A stretch of DNA of 64,000 bases from positions 1,758,230,772-1,758,294,771 of the forward strand of contig OY728165.1 in NCBI GenBank assembly GCA_963277665.1, read 5' to 3'. This document shows, in pieces, positions 14,270 to 27,429 of the stretch; the first letter of the stretch is position 1; each line of letters starts with the position of its first letter. The translations under genes and the position numbers were made by a program. Below the pieces are notes generated by a model. That model was not told the DNA's origin and searched no databases. It was given only the letters and a program-made list of their open reading frames with translations. Source of the DNA: Viscum album (lineage: Eukaryota; Streptophyta; Magnoliopsida; Santalales; Viscaceae).

Positions 14270-15075
14270 ATGTATAATATGAAGCTATTGGAATTAATCA
14301 AATAAGATAAAGATAATTTAATGAAGGCACTTATCCAACCGTACATGTCTCCTTGGGGAGCACCTTCTCTCTCTATTATGAATAATAATTTCTAAATGTT
14401 TCTATTCATTTAATTAGGATAACATAATGGAATCATACTAATGATAAAAGTATCCTCACAAAAGGATTGATGTTTTCCTTGAAAAGCTTCATGGTGGGAA
14501 ATTATTTATCAAAATTGACTTCCAATCTAGGTATCATCATCTAAGGGTGGATAATGATGATATTCTAAGGGTTTTATGTTTAATGTGATATGAGAATTAT
14601 GATATATTTTTTATTCCCATTGAATTAACTCATTATCTTATTATATTTATGGATTTTATGAATAGAATATTTGAGGAATTCCTTGACCAATTATTGATAG
14701 TTTTAATTGATGTTATTATGATATTATCCAAAAGTTTTTTGAATCAAGATGATCATATAAGGTATGTATTGAAAACATTGAGGAAGGTAATGCTATTTGG
14801 ATAATTAAAAAAAATATTAATTATGGTTACAATATGTTACATTCCTAGGGAACATTATAACCTATGATGTATTCATAGTCTAACATGTGAACAAAAATTA
14901 ATTAGAGGATTTGATTCATCCTATAAAGGTAATTGAGATTCATAGATTCCTTGGTTTAGCAGGATATTATAGGATGCTTGTAAAAAATCTTCATGATATT
15001 CCAATACATTAGAAATTTGAACTCGAGAAGGAGATAAGTTCATCTAGAAAATAGAGTTTTATTAATGTCTCTATT
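14270..15075 (+). pseudogene. pol: E2 reverse transcriptase relic
   Basis: Legible RT landmarks appear in order: SPWGAP at about 14340, then a segment corresponding to IDxLxxxLHGxKxFxKIDxxSxYHxLRV at about 14466-14550, and the catalytic box as VLIDVIMILSKS near 14700, where [10 protein letters not shown] is expected. The second catalytic Asp is therefore replaced by Val. Downstream, LGLAGYYRMLVKN at about 14950 matches the conserved FLGLAGYYRRF. Internal stops are numerous. Confidence 0.7.
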
Positions 15076-15109
15076 AACTAAATAAGATATTGATTACTTC
15101 TCATGTTTT

Positions 15110-15480
15110 AACACTAACCTCTATTAGAGAAGTATTGTTTAATTTATAGTGATTCATATCTGAAAGGGATTGGGTTCATACTCAAGAAAAATTGCATATT
15201 GATCATTAATGAAACTTGATTTCAAAATACTCATCGGAAGAATTAGAATACGCATGAAATAGAGATATCTATAGCCATTTTTTCTCTGAAAATACGGAGA
15301 AACAAAATTTATTGCTAATAATGTGATATATAAACAGACCACCAATGATTAAAGTATATATTCAGGAAAAAATAATTGAACATGTGACCAAGAATATGAT
15401 TGTAACTTCATAAGGAAAATGACAATTCAATTAATTATAAAAAAATAATATAAAATAAAGTCAATGAAGCATTAAATATG
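15110..15480 (+). pseudogene. pol: E2 RNase H relic
   Basis: Near 15149 the + strand reads SDSYLKGIGFILKKN, matching SDASxxGLGCVLMQ of gypsy RNase H. A segment around 15250-15290 corresponds to HEIEISIAIFSL (consensus [12 protein letters not shown]). The first Asp and the Glu are retained and the rest is frameshifted. Confidence 0.55.
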
Positions 15481-15729
15481 AATGACCCTGTTATGATGTA
15501 AATGATAAGTATTTATGGAGATGAATTGGTCAATAATTCAGTAATATTGGATAGATAATCATAAGGGAATATAAATCATCAATTTAATCCCAAATTATTT
15601 CCTAACCATCATTACAATATAAGTTCATGAAAAATAAAATAGATGATCATTTGATACAAAAAATGATATAGGATTTGAATAATGGGATGCGTTCTAAGTT
15701 TAATATTGACCATAATGTTGTATAGAAAG

Positions 15730-16560
15730 TTCTAATAAGGATATGAGTCCCATATATCCCTTATAAAGGAAGGATATCATTGATAAACATCCTATCTCTT
15801 CCTTTTATAAGAATCCAATAAAAACTAACAAAAATATTCACCTTTGTGATTATTTTTGTTGGTATTATAAGAAAACGTGGAATTTCGACTACACTATATG
15901 GTTCTTGGTGTGTAAAAAAGTGAAGGAATATTGACACAATTTTTAAGGGGTATAACAACCCCCCCACATACCATAATGAAAGTGTGAAAATATAACTATG
16001 GAATTCATCACTGGTCTCCCAAGAACATCAAAATTAAAAAATTTGAAATAATTTATAGTTGAACAAATCACCAAGACATCCAATTTAAATTTTATTTGGG
16101 AATATTTAAATCTATAACAACATGAAATGATATACATAAAAGATGTGGTGAGGCTTCATGAGGTTCCGTATTAATTCATTTATGATCATGATCCAAGGAT
16201 CAAATTAAAATTTTGTAGAAGTATTCAACGTGATCTGAATATTAAATTTAACATCATTATTACCTATCACCATAAAAATGAATGAAAATTTGAAATAAAT
16301 ATTTACACAGTTGAGTACATGTTGAGAAAATTAAAAATGTAATTTAAATGTGGATGCAATAAAAAACAATCATTATTTTTGTTCTTATATGGAATCATAT
16401 TCCACTAGAGTATTAAAATGGCTCCATATGAAGATCCATATGATATGTGATACAGAACTAATACCTATTAGGATTAAGTTGGTGAGAGAAAGATACTTAG
16501 TCTTGATTTGGTGCAAGAGAATACAAAAAAGGTTCATTCCTTGAAAGAAATTATAAAATA
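15730..16560 (+). pseudogene. pol: E2 integrase relic
   Basis: The catalytic core starts TMEFITGLPRTS near 15998, where TMDFVTGLPRT is usual, so the first catalytic Asp is Glu. The second Asp context reads DHDPRIKLKF near 16190. The third motif reads YHHKNE*KFEINIYTVEYML near 16265 and keeps the aligned Glu. A stretch like KMAPYEDPYD (about 16412) and GERKILSLDLVQE (about 16482) continue the usual order. Stops and frameshifts separate these pieces. Confidence 0.6.
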
Positions 16561-16671
16561 TTCTTAGAGACATCAGAAGATCAATGCAGACAATGATCAT
16601 TGGAACATGGAGTTTGATGTTGGAAAAATAATCTTTAAATATCACCATGATAGAGATTTATGTTCTTTTAA

Positions 16672-17060
16672 ATGAATGGGAGGCTTAACTGTAGTTACAT
16701 GGTCAACATTAAAATTTTTGATCGCAATGAACTACTGGTCCAATATCATGAACATCCACCAAATTTGGATCATTTATTCGATGAATTCCACATATCTCTT
16801 TTGATCAATTACATAACTGTTCCCTCGTATGTACTAAACCCAAAGGTATTGGAACTAAAAAATGACATATCTTATGAGGAATAACTGGTGGAGATCTAGG
16901 ATCGTATAGAAAATATTAAATGAAACAAAACTATTGAAATGGTCATATTTTTTTGGAGTAACCTAAAGTATGAAGAGGCGACATGGTATGTGTATGAATT
17001 AATATAACCAAGGTACCCTCTACTATTCTCAAATGTGAAAATGAATTTAAATTTCATGGA
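16672..17060 (+). pseudogene. pol: E2 integrase C-terminus with chromodomain-like tail
   Basis: The + strand carries VLNPKVLELKNDISYEE (about 16832-16880), matching the HVL..LEL...LSYEE linker of plant chromovirus integrases. After one stop it continues through a segment like IEMVIFFWSNLKYEEATW (16932-16988), the counterpart of IPLVKVLWRNHxVEEATWE. That tail is typical of Tekay/Del-type chromoviruses, where it may steer insertion to heterochromatin. Confidence 0.65.
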
Positions 17061-17099
17061 AAAATTTTCTAATGGGTGAAGAATGAATGACACGTTCTT

Positions 17100-17435
17100 C
17101 TTAAATGTTATTTTTTTCTATAATGAATGTTTATTATATAATAAATAATATTTTGAACATAAAATATATATAGAAATAGACAAAAAAAAATTATATCATT
17201 GTTAGATATAATTATGTTAGTTCGCTATGAAACCAATGAAAATGTCATACATTACAACTTGAACAAAATAGAATAGATAAAATGAGAAAATTTGGATTTC
17301 CCCAATCTATTAAGAATCATGTCGCACATGACCAACACTATATAAATAAAAATTATATTACTAAACAATAAACATATTAGGAAATGAAGATATAATATAA
17401 TTAATAATTTAAGTGATTATTGAATGAAGGAATGA
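17100..17435 (+). other. E2 3' untranslated stretch and purine-rich tract
   Basis: This is AT-rich sequence between the end of pol and the 3' LTR. It closes with the purine-rich GAATGAAGGAATGA (17422-17435), a plausible polypurine tract directly before the LTR start. Confidence 0.45.
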
Positions 17436-19946
17436 TGTTGTATTTATAGGGTATAATGGGAAATGTGACCATTCGGAATCAACCGTTATATGACTATTGG
17501 TCATATTTTACTACTAGAAAATATAATTGTTGGTCAATTTTACTCTGGGAATGTACCCATTCATTATAACATTACCATTATAATTACATTTTTCATGTAG
17601 TAACGAAAGAGGATAATTGATACTAAAAGGAGAAATGAGTTCCTCAATGCATAGAGAATGCTTTATGAATCCCATTTTTTACAGGTTTTGAAGGAGTTTT
17701 CACGACTAGGTCATTACATTAATATAGACCAAGGCAATCCTCAAAATATTAATCTTGAAGGAAATTTCATATGGGATAAGTTTAGGTTTGTGAAGATTAC
17801 CACTAAATTAATGTTACCTGAGGAACCCCATGAATCTAACACCATCACGCACCTTATCCACAGGGTGTAAACAGGTGTAATAAGTATTTACATGTCCAGA
17901 TTGTAGTTACATAAAATTTATTTATTTTTTATAAATATAATTTTTATTCTATAAATTTTAATTTTATGAATATTTTTTCTCAACAATTATATTTATAACT
18001 CATAAATATTTAATTAATTTATTGTTTGACGTAAATAAAATATAATTTTTTTATATAAAATATATACACTTTTATAATAAAATATGTTATTTTCAATAAT
18101 ATATTTTTAATTAAATATAATTTTAAAACACACATATTTAAATATAATTGGTAACATAATTTCTCTAATGGCGTAAGAATTTTTTTATTATTGTTAGAAA
18201 TTTGATTGTGTTGTAAAAATTGGAGTTTTACGATTAATAATGTTTTTAAATTTTAAAGATAAACTTTTTATATTTAAATAATTATTTTAATAATATAAAT
18301 ATTATATTTTAATTAATAGTGTAATTAATATTTTTGGTGAATTTATGAGAATTTTAAAAAATATTTTATTTTTTAGTGACTAGTAAAAATATACTATTTG
18401 ATCTTCAACATGTTTTATGAAATCATATTTATGTTATAATGATTTAATAATTAATTAACCACAATAAACTATCTAAAATATGTTACTTTATTAATATTAT
18501 GTTTTTTAATATATTTTAGTTAATTTATAAATCTATAAGTGACTTTTTAAATACTCGAATTGAAATATTGATTTTAAAAACAATTCATTGTGGACAATTT
18601 AATATTACATTAAAATGAATTATTAATTTATTTACTTATTATATAATAAAATATCATTAAATTTGAATCAAATGTTCAAAACCATGAGAAAAAACAATTG
18701 GTAAGAAATTTTATTTTCATTTTCCACATCCTATATTTCCATAAACTATATTTAGAAATTATTAAATAATTCATCAATTATTTCTATAATTAACCACTAA
18801 TTTCACCATTAGAATTTACTCTAACTCTATTTCCATAGTGTTTTACTACTTATTTTCTCACAATTATTCCCCCAAGGTGTCCTCAAACCCTCACATTCTA
18901 ATCTGTAATATTTAAAAGTTACTCTTCTAGGTAAGAAATTTTTCCCTCATTTCTCTTCAGTTGAAGAAACCATTTTTCTATTTGTATTCTAATATTTATA
19001 TTACTCTCCTTTCATACCTTTTTTATGATACCCATTATTCTAATTTTTTATAGTGGGATACCTTTATGCACCATAATTTTTCCATTTTTCAAATCCATGA
19101 TTTATAACCATAATGATGCTAAATATAAATCATAAATTTATTGAATTTATATAAAAAAATTATATTGTGAATACCTAAATCATATTTTTATCTATGTATA
19201 ATATCCTAGATGTTAAAATAATTTCTTAATTATATTAATTAATCCCACACTCCCTTTCCATGTGGAAATTTTTATTTTGTGGCCAAACCTGTAATCACAT
19301 ATGTACTCAATTATTTTATTTGAAGCATGTACTTTATTATCCTTGAGTTATCAATAAATGATTTATTATGATGCATGAGGATCATATTAATTATGAAATA
19401 TTATTGGAGATATATGAAATTTCTTCAATTCAATGAGTGAATAATGTAATCTCTAGGAATGATATGTTTTTTGATATCTTCGTGAATAAACTTGTTAATT
19501 TTAATTTATGAATCCTTTGTTTTAAGCTACTATGATATGCACAGGAATGACTTGTGTTTATGTTGTAGCTCATATTTTAGGTTTTTAATCATTTTATTAT
19601 TTATATGATAAGACTCTTTCTAATGAATTATTGTTATGCTGCATCTTCTATTTTATATGTCACATGATAACATGCAGTATGTCTCCCTTTATTTTACCTT
19701 ACAGGGATTAATGATAACTACTATTCATTGATGTATGTCCCCATGATATGAGATGCATTAAAATTAACCTAGGGTGATGCCATTAATATTTATTCCATGT
19801 TTATTATTATAATTTATTTAATCTAGATGTATTATGTTCTTAATTTCAATGAAACTAAACATTAAATTATCCTTTTTTATTCAATATAATAAAATAATTG
19901 TAATAATAATGTACAATTCCATAATTAATGTGAATTAGATATCACA
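17436..19946 (+). repeat. E2 3' LTR
   Basis: It aligns along its length with 9581-12085. It starts TGTTGTATTTATAGG and ends ATATCACA. It contains an open U3 reading frame (17658-17870), a decayed TATA region near 18783, a donor-like GGTAAGAA near 18931, the hairpin zone near 19700 and a decayed U5 box (CAATGAAACTAAACATT, about 19848). Confidence 0.75.
17658..17870 (+). CDS. U3 small reading frame in E2 3' LTR, unknown function
   Basis: This 70-residue frame aligns with the G1 U3 frame (46617-46886, -) over 67 positions with no gap, and I count about 24 identities. Shared pieces include YE.H near the start, LG at 15-16, ITT..ML at 45-51 and P.ES.TI.HL.HR at the end. The family start ATG lies at 17635 but is out of frame by two bases, so the frame now opens at an internal ATG. 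A TAT-to-TAA change ends it 11-13 codons early. It stays open although the pol of the same element is ruined. I do not recognise the protein. Confidence 0.4.
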   Translation: MLYESHFLQVLKEFSRLGHYINIDQGNPQNINLEGNFIWDKFRFVKITTKLMLPEEPHESNTITHLIHRV

Positions 19947-22900
19947 TAACCAAAAAACTTGTTAATGGTATATCAAAAAATATACAAAATATTGAAGAAC
20001 GATATATCAATAAGAATGACAATATTAGTAAACATGATATCACTAAATATAACAAATAAATTTGAATAGGTTATCACCATTCATAGTAATATATGTGAGT
20101 GGATTATCACCCAACATAAAAAAATGATCGATTTACCACCATAAAAGATAAAAATAAATTTGAATATTATATCACAATATATAGTAAAAATAATGGTAAT
20201 TTACTTCATGTAATTTTTATAAATATTCTTGCATTTCTAATCACCATCCATATTAAATGAAATATAGGTTAACTAGTAATCACTATAAAATGATATTAAG
20301 AATGGATGAAACAATTAATTCTTGGCGAATTAGTTTATATGGCCCATTATATTCACTTTCTTACCCCACCCATGATGTTTCAATTCATGTTACATTTAGT
20401 TTGATCCCAGCCTCCCCAGGCATGGATTAGAATCATTTATTATCACCCATCTAACATAGAACATTGGCACTAAAAACCTAAAATTTCTACCATATAGGCT
20501 ATTTCACCACAATCCTTACCCATTAAAGATCATACCATTGAAAAAGTACACCAATTGATGATTTTTATGTATTGGTAACCCACCAATAAGAAATGAAACC
20601 CCTCATAGGATACGTTGTATAACTATCTATCCATATCCCTAAATAGACTGGGTCATTGATGATTTTGGTTTCAAATAATATAGTCAAGTGGACATATCCG
20701 ATTACAAATTATCTATAATATTGACATAACATGTAATGATATGAAATTTTATTTCATTTTTGGTCAATACCCCTCTATTTCCTACATAGAAATGTCATAT
20801 AGATAATTAAAAAATTAAAAAATGGAGATCTAGTAAACAATTATCCCAATATATATATCTCCCAATTATTATTATGATTTATAATTTATCATAACAACAT
20901 CCAAGACCAATCAAAACAAAATTAAAATACATGATCTATTTTAGAAATTATAAATCTAATTTAAATAATTATAACCCAAAATAATAAATTTACATATTTA
21001 ATTATCCTTTAATTAAACAACTTAAAATAGACAAAACACCTTGAGTAGTATATACTAACCAAATTAAATGTAATGAATTGAATAGAACACTCAATTTACC
21101 CTTTTTCTCACTATTTAAATAATTTTTAATTTGCATAATAAATTTATTAATTAACATTTATCCATGTTTTCAAATAACTTATTTATTAATGTTACATCAA
21201 TATACCTACAATAAAATTTTGTGAAAACTTATGTGTTTATTCTACATGGTCTCCCAATAGTATCAACATATTGAGTCCCAACCAAATAAATATAATTCAA
21301 CCATTCTTCAATGGACCAATACTCAAATACCGAATTATATTACATTGAAATTATAGAATAATATAAAGAAGAAGAATAATTTAATAAGATGGATGGAAGA
21401 ATGTCACCGTAAAAATCCATACAACCAATCCAAATTTATCTTCTTAAAATGGGATACAAGCAAGAAGATAATTAGTGAGATATGTCTAAAGTATCTCCTT
21501 AAATCCACCCTTATATCTTATTTTTCACGGGTCTTTCTATGAAATTATTGATGTGCACCCATATATTTTTAAAATAAAATGGGGAATACCTATTACATGA
21601 TATTCCATTGCTATTAATGTGATGGAATTACCATGTTAATTAACATTTCGACTGCCATATCATGTACACAATAAACATCCACCAGGTACTATGTGTTAGC
21701 TAACAAAATATAAGGCGACCACTAGTTGAAATCGTGTTCCAAATATATCACCACCAGTCACCTAGTTGTACTTCAATACATAAAACAATATATCCTATCT
21801 AAAATAACTAAAAACTCTTCCAAACATTAATAAATATCGAAAAAATAACCTCTATAAACTTTTTATCACCAAAATGTCCCATTCAAACTCTAAAATTAAA
21901 TTTCACCTTGTCTCATATTCCAATAAATCATTATTACCTTTTAGTTCCATTAATCCTCCATTACATGGGTTATTAAAGAGAGTGGTAGGAATTTTAGAAC
22001 AACTAGAAAACCTAGGAAAAAATATTTCTAAGAAAGAAAGAATGTAATTACATCGTAAATTTTGAAATAAAATGATAACTTAGATTGTAAGATGGTATAA
22101 TTAGTTTCATCAATGTCATAACAATAAGTTTAAAAAATGAATAATATTGATGTGAATTATCAAAAACAAAATTCCTAATTTCCAATGGGTTAGGGAATGA
22201 AAATTTAGAGGTAAAATGCATAAAACCCTATAATATCATTAAACATGATTAAATTAAAATTCCATTTTATATGAATCGCATTTAAATTTATATTTATGAA
22301 AAATTCTCAAAGTGATTACTGAAAAAGAAATTGGAAATAAAATATTGGTACATAATCGCACATATTTATCTGGTCTTAATCAAAGAGCATATAAAAGTAC
22401 CATTACTGTTATAGACCTTATGATTTCAAAAATGCTACATACAATTTGTAATTCATTTTTTGGAAATTATTGTACGTTATTTGTTAAATCAAAAATTCGA
22501 TGAATATGATTATTTTAAAATAGATGTAAATGGAATAATTTGGAAAAATAAAGAAATTATATAAATTTATTTTTGGTAAAATAAATATCCATGTTTTTTA
22601 ATGATAATATTCATGATAATGTAGTAAAGTATTTCCTTCTTACTAATTTATTGATACTGTAAATGGATGAAGAACAAAAAAACATTTTAAAACATAGAAA
22701 GACCCTTCGAATGATACATGAAATCAATGATGGATGGAAAGAATGGTGAAACAGTATTTCATGATGGTGAAGAACATGTAATGATTAATATCTCCTAGTA
22801 TCTGAATGGTAAAAAAGAAGAAGAGGAAGAATCATGATAGGAAACTTGCATGAAAAAATTATCAGAAAAGAGGATTTATAAAAATGTTGATTAGGTTTCA

Positions 22901-23608
22901 TCCTGAATAAATTTTATTGAAGAATACATAATGTTGAATTACTAACTATGATGGAGTTAGAAGATAGTCACATATATTCATGAAGATAATATTACCATAA
23001 GAAAATAATAATTCATTAATAAACCAAATTCTATAAATATAAATCTATTTTTGATATTTTTTTGTTGTTAGAAAATAAAAAAATGTAGTTTTACCACATG
23101 AAATTTGTAAGAAAATGAGGAGGATAAAAATATAAAATGAATATATTGAAGATTGAGTATTGAACTAAAACATTAATAAAATTTATAATTCTTATAATAT
23201 CATTATAATAACACATATTTTTTCATCAAATATCATATTTTGTATTGATATTTTAATATATGTTTTGTTTAAAATTATTCACTGATTGGTAGGATACTCA
23301 GGAATATTTTAAATGCACAAAAAAATATAGGATAACATGTCGTGTGAATATTTGTTATGTTATCTTAGATTTTTTATTAAGTGTATGTTCATAACATATT
23401 AATAAATAGTAATTTTCACATTTGAAACTAATTAAACTAATAAAAAAATACATAAAAATTATTAAATTAAAATAGTGGTATCATTATGAAATTAATTAAA
23501 CATATTTTATTATTATTAATGTTAAAATTACATTCTATATTTTGATATGTCTTAATAAGATGGATATATATTTTTAGATAAATATTTTATAATTTTTGAT
23601 AACTCCCT
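19947..23608. other. Unassigned AT-rich DNA between E2 and E3
   Basis: It includes a degenerate tandem stretch at about 20040-20215. It also includes a 63-codon + strand frame at 22312-22503 with no recognisable motif and no promoter or neighbour support. No LTR pair, RNA gene or known domain is seen. It is probably old repeat debris flanking the E2 insertion. Confidence 0.45.
20040..20215. repeat. Degenerate short tandem repeat (right of E2)
   Basis: Loose units of about 30-36 bp with the theme GAATAGGTTATCACCATTCA and related forms occur near 20057, 20095, 20128 and 20160. They resemble the array at 8990-9215. Confidence 0.3.
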
Positions 23609-26600
23609 TGTAGAGACACATTTTTCCTTGTCAAACACTTAGATATATATATATGTGTATATCCAGATTTAGGCGCTGAGATGGCGTGCAATTCCAAGGT
23701 ATTTTATTCCCAGAATTAGTTTTTTTCAAAAATATTATGTACATTTTATACTATGTTTGTGAAGGAAAAGGGATAAATATTAAATAGTATCCTAAATAAG
23801 AAATATAAGGGTACGGTTTAGTCTGGAATGTAGTGTTTACCTAAGTAAGACATATATTTCATTAGCATGAGACTTTTGTCAAAAATGTCACAATGGGAGT
23901 AAATGTAAATAATATAATTAAATTAAATTCTGTTATTTCATTTATGTCTTCAAAAAAATGAATGTGGTTTTGGATTAGAAATATGAGACCACTATTGAGT
24001 TCATAATGGGTTGTTATACCTAAGCGTGACATAACCAGAGAGGGCACAGGATTTTGGGATCTAGAAACCGTTGGTGGAGTGGACTAGAAAATACCCATAA
24101 CCTAACCCCAGACATTATAAATATGTAGTTATGGGTTTTCAATTACAATTTACATCAAATCACCCCAGCACCACAGCAGATGTTTCCCCCTTTTGAAAAT
24201 CGTCGACGAACCTGCAGCGGATCCCAAAGGAGGCATAACAAAGGTGTCTAATGACAAATGGATCCAACAAGGTAGGATTCTTTTGTTTTCCACACCTCTG
24301 ATCCCAATTCATGAAACATTTTTCATTAATTTTTTTATTCTCTGTTTTGAATATCAAATATGATATCTAAATGAAGAAAATCAACGACCAATATATGTTT
24401 TTAATCCCATATTTTCATGTTCATCAATCATTGTTCACAAATATTACTGATAACATTTGGATACGTCAAACCTTCAGTAGATAATCAAGATGGGATTGTG
24501 CCTGTGAAGAACTCAGTCCAAGGATCACAGATCATTGGGCATAATAATTTTACGGAAATCACAGGAGGGCCAGTTTCGGTGAAAGGACCACTGGTGAGAA
24601 GGTGCTGAAATCAGCCAGCGATAGAGTGTATAAAGGACATTGTGTAGTGGAAAATACCATGTTTCCTGAGGGTGTAGCATTTGTGAGGCGGCATCATGTA
24701 CTTGAATGATGGGGTCGCATGGCGCTACCTGAGGCACTGACTACCCACTGTAGAATGTTGTGGGATCTCGGCCACATTGATGTCAGAAACGGCATTGGCT
24801 GACGTAATGTAGATGGTACTAAAGTGGTGGAAGGCCGGATAGGCTGAGGCGGTGGTTAGTGGGCTAGGCCAAGGAAATTATATTAGGTCTAGGAGATTAG
24901 ATCATGTTGAGGGAATGGAAATAAGGTCGGTGGGCCAATGGGCTGATCCCAAAAAAGTGGGATGGGTCAATAAAATTCTAAATGTCCCAAATGAGTGGTT
25001 CGGGGACCCAGTTTGCATGAACTGGACTGCAGTTGAAGTCAACTGTGATCCCGTGACAACTTGATCTACCATGGGTCCAGTGACTACAGTCAGTTACGGG
25101 TTGTCATCTATGGTGGTCGACAGTGGAGACTAGTCGGCGCATCCAATAGACTCGCCATGTAGCTCAGTCCACAAATGGGTATATAGTGGATGATCGACCA
25201 AGGAGGCTGACCGCTGTGGTAGGTGAACTAATCGTGAAGATCGGTCCATGGCCGGTTAGATTCATACTCTATGTGGTCTTCATGCAGCATCTTCAAATGT
25301 CCATTACTTCATAATGGATGATCTTTTTTATGTTTTGTATACTTCCACATGATCCTCTCTTTAAGTAGGACCTTCTAAAGATAAATTGGGAATTTAAGGT
25401 TTGGGACTTAGATGTGGGCCCCATGATGTCCTGATCAGGCTTGTGACGATGAAAAGAACCCATTTCACTGGTTATCCATTTTCTTAATGTAAATAACATT
25501 TCCAAAATGATTTTATATGTTTAACAAGATGGTGACCTCAAATTCATTTTTGACTTATGTTGTGAGGTTTTATAAGTATGAAACATCATTAGGGGTGTTC
25601 GATGAAGGTATTAGTCTAGCGATGATATTATAGGTTTCCAATTGGATCCCCCCAAACACAATAATGAAAATTTCCTCAAATATATTAGAGTGGAAACCCC
25701 ATCATCATGGTCTCAGTTCCATAACATTTACTTCTCATTGGATCCCCCTACCAGGTAAGATGTGGGTCCTTAATGACCTCAAGTAGAACATCCTTATGAT
25801 ACAAAGGTGTGGGTCATCTATTACTACTATTGGAGTGGAACCCCCCTGACGCACATGGGTGCAGGTTCTCTATGAAAACTATCAGAGTAGAACCCCCTAA
25901 TGAACTAGGGCTCGGGTCCTCTACTTCATGTTGTACCATCCAGTTATAGATCTCTGATGATATGTACTTATGGAACATTGGAAACATGAGTAAGAAGTGA
26001 ACTTTCCCCCTAAGACACATCCTTGTAAATCATCCAAAAATCATGAAGGTGACAATATTCCATATAAAGTGGATAGTGTCTAGGTTTTGTGACTGAGTCC
26101 CTTAGACTTGTGTGTTTAGGGTAGATGTGGTGGATGATGGACATGGTTTATGGTTAGTCTTGGAACTATTGGAGACTCTTCTTCTAAGGATGAGATGTGA
26201 GATGAAGATCAACTTACTCTCTCATTTGGGTTTCTTTTGACTGAGAATATATATATATATATCCTATTTTAGTACCCACTCCTTGGGTTTTAGTAAGGCT
26301 CCATCCTAGGGAGGCGATGACATGTAGGGTATGGCATGTGATTTCCATGTATAGACTCTCATGGTGGGATGAGTCTACTCTCCTACCATCTGTAGGGAAG
26401 AATCGATGAGAAGTTTATCTTATCACTTTTTCTAGTTCCTGGTGTTAGTATGAGTTCACATCAATAACTTTTTGGATAGAACTGCACTCTTTTTATTGAA
26501 CTTTATTATATCTAGCACTTTCCTCTTTAGTGTATGTATTTCTTCACCCCCCCCCCTTCAGATTTACAAGCATCCTACTAGAAATTTTTACACACACCAA

Positions 26601-26708
26601 TTCATGTTAATTTCCTGAATCTATCATTCATTATTCAAAAGATATAATGGTTAGATCATGACCTTAGAGGAGCTTAGGGATAAGGGTGTTTGGACTTCGT
26701 ATAGTGGC
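23609..26708 (+). repeat. E3 5' LTR
   Basis: The first 0.75 kb aligns with 32006-32689: TGTAGAGA start, a TA-rich run, a shared TTTAGTCTGGAA block (23818 and 32211), and a stretch with TTATAAATAT near 24114 and 32513 that may be the TATA box. The right part holds a GC-richer block (about 24480-25270), a C10 run followed by TTCAG (26547-26561), and an end shortly before a TTGGGATCA primer-like site. The right boundary is approximate. Confidence 0.6.
24480..25270. other. GC-richer block inside E3 LTR
   Basis: This stretch is visibly richer in G and C than any other part of the window and has dispersed short frames on both strands but no recognisable protein. It lies downstream of the putative TATA box, so it would be transcribed leader or intron sequence. 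It cannot be compared with the 3' LTR, which is cut at 32689. Confidence 0.45.
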
Positions 26709-26714
26709 AGTAGT

Positions 26715-26729
26715 TTGGGATCAAGGAGC
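26715..26729 (+). other. Possible E3 primer-binding site
   Basis: TTGGGATCAAGGAGCAGG resembles TGGTATCAGAGCAGG, the initiator-Met-tRNA primer site, with one substitution and one inserted base. It follows TGGCAG, a plausible LTR end. Confidence 0.35.
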
Positions 26730-27355
26730 AGGGCTCTACCATCTATTTTACTTTTCTTGTTTATATCATGTTGGGACACTTTTTTCTAGTTATTAATGTC
26801 ATTCCCCCTTTTCCATTCATTTTTTATTACTGTTCTTTTACATTTTATTGGTTTATGCATATTTGCCTTATTTAGAGTAGTTTAGAATCTATTTCTACTT
26901 TACATTTTCACTTTTTCATTGAGTTTTTTCTGTGATTGTGTATAGGTATAGAAGAAAAATTCCTCCCAATGTTTTTTATTCCTTCAACGCTTGTCTCCAT
27001 GCCCTGGATTATAGTGGTTGTCTTTGGGTTGTTACATATTGATTCCAGGAAAGGTTTAGGTCGTAAAATATTAGGAAGAATGAATGTTTCTTCCCTGGGA
27101 TGTTTTTTGGTTGTTTCCCCATAAAAGGATTGATTGTATTTATAGAAATAATTTCAATTTGTTTCGAGTGTATCTCTTAAGAAAATTAGTCCAGTGATGG
27201 TATGGGAGGCCAACATATTCATTCACAAGGACCCTGATTACCCGCTTGTAGACTTGGTGCCCCAAGAAATTTGTTGAAGGGAATATTGGTACATACATCA
27301 TATAGGACTGATTCTTTAAAAATCCAACTTGATTAAACTATCCATTTTTGTTATC

Positions 27356-27383
27356 AATATATATATATATATATATATATATT
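27356..27383. repeat. (TA)n microsatellite
   Basis: An uninterrupted AT dinucleotide run of about 28 bp lies in the leader/gag region of E3. Confidence 0.8.
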
Positions 27384-27429
27384 CTCATCTTACTATGGTA
27401 CTCCTCCATTTATTTCAGGATGCCTCTGT

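Larger units (their letters stand above)
9581..19946 (+). mobile_element. E2: complete but decayed chromovirus-type Ty3/gypsy retrotransposon
   Basis: Two LTRs of almost equal length (2,505 and 2,511 bp) enclose about 5.35 kb. The enclosed part reads, in order, as primer site, leader, gag, protease, RT, RNase H, integrase and a C-terminal chromodomain-like tail, all on the + strand. The coding parts are full of stops and frameshifts, and the two LTRs are strongly diverged by eye, so this is an old copy. The LTRs resemble those of G1 in length, landmark order and the small U3 reading frame, so G1 and E2 are related families. No clear target duplication was found. Confidence 0.8.

Noticed and set aside
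22312..22503. 63-codon frame as a small host gene
   Set aside because: No motif, no promoter-like context and no neighbour. A frame of this size is expected by chance in several places in a 64-kb window.
24417..25064. A host gene in the GC-richer block
   Set aside because: Short frames occur on both strands without any recognisable domain or splice structure, and the block lies inside the E3 LTR.
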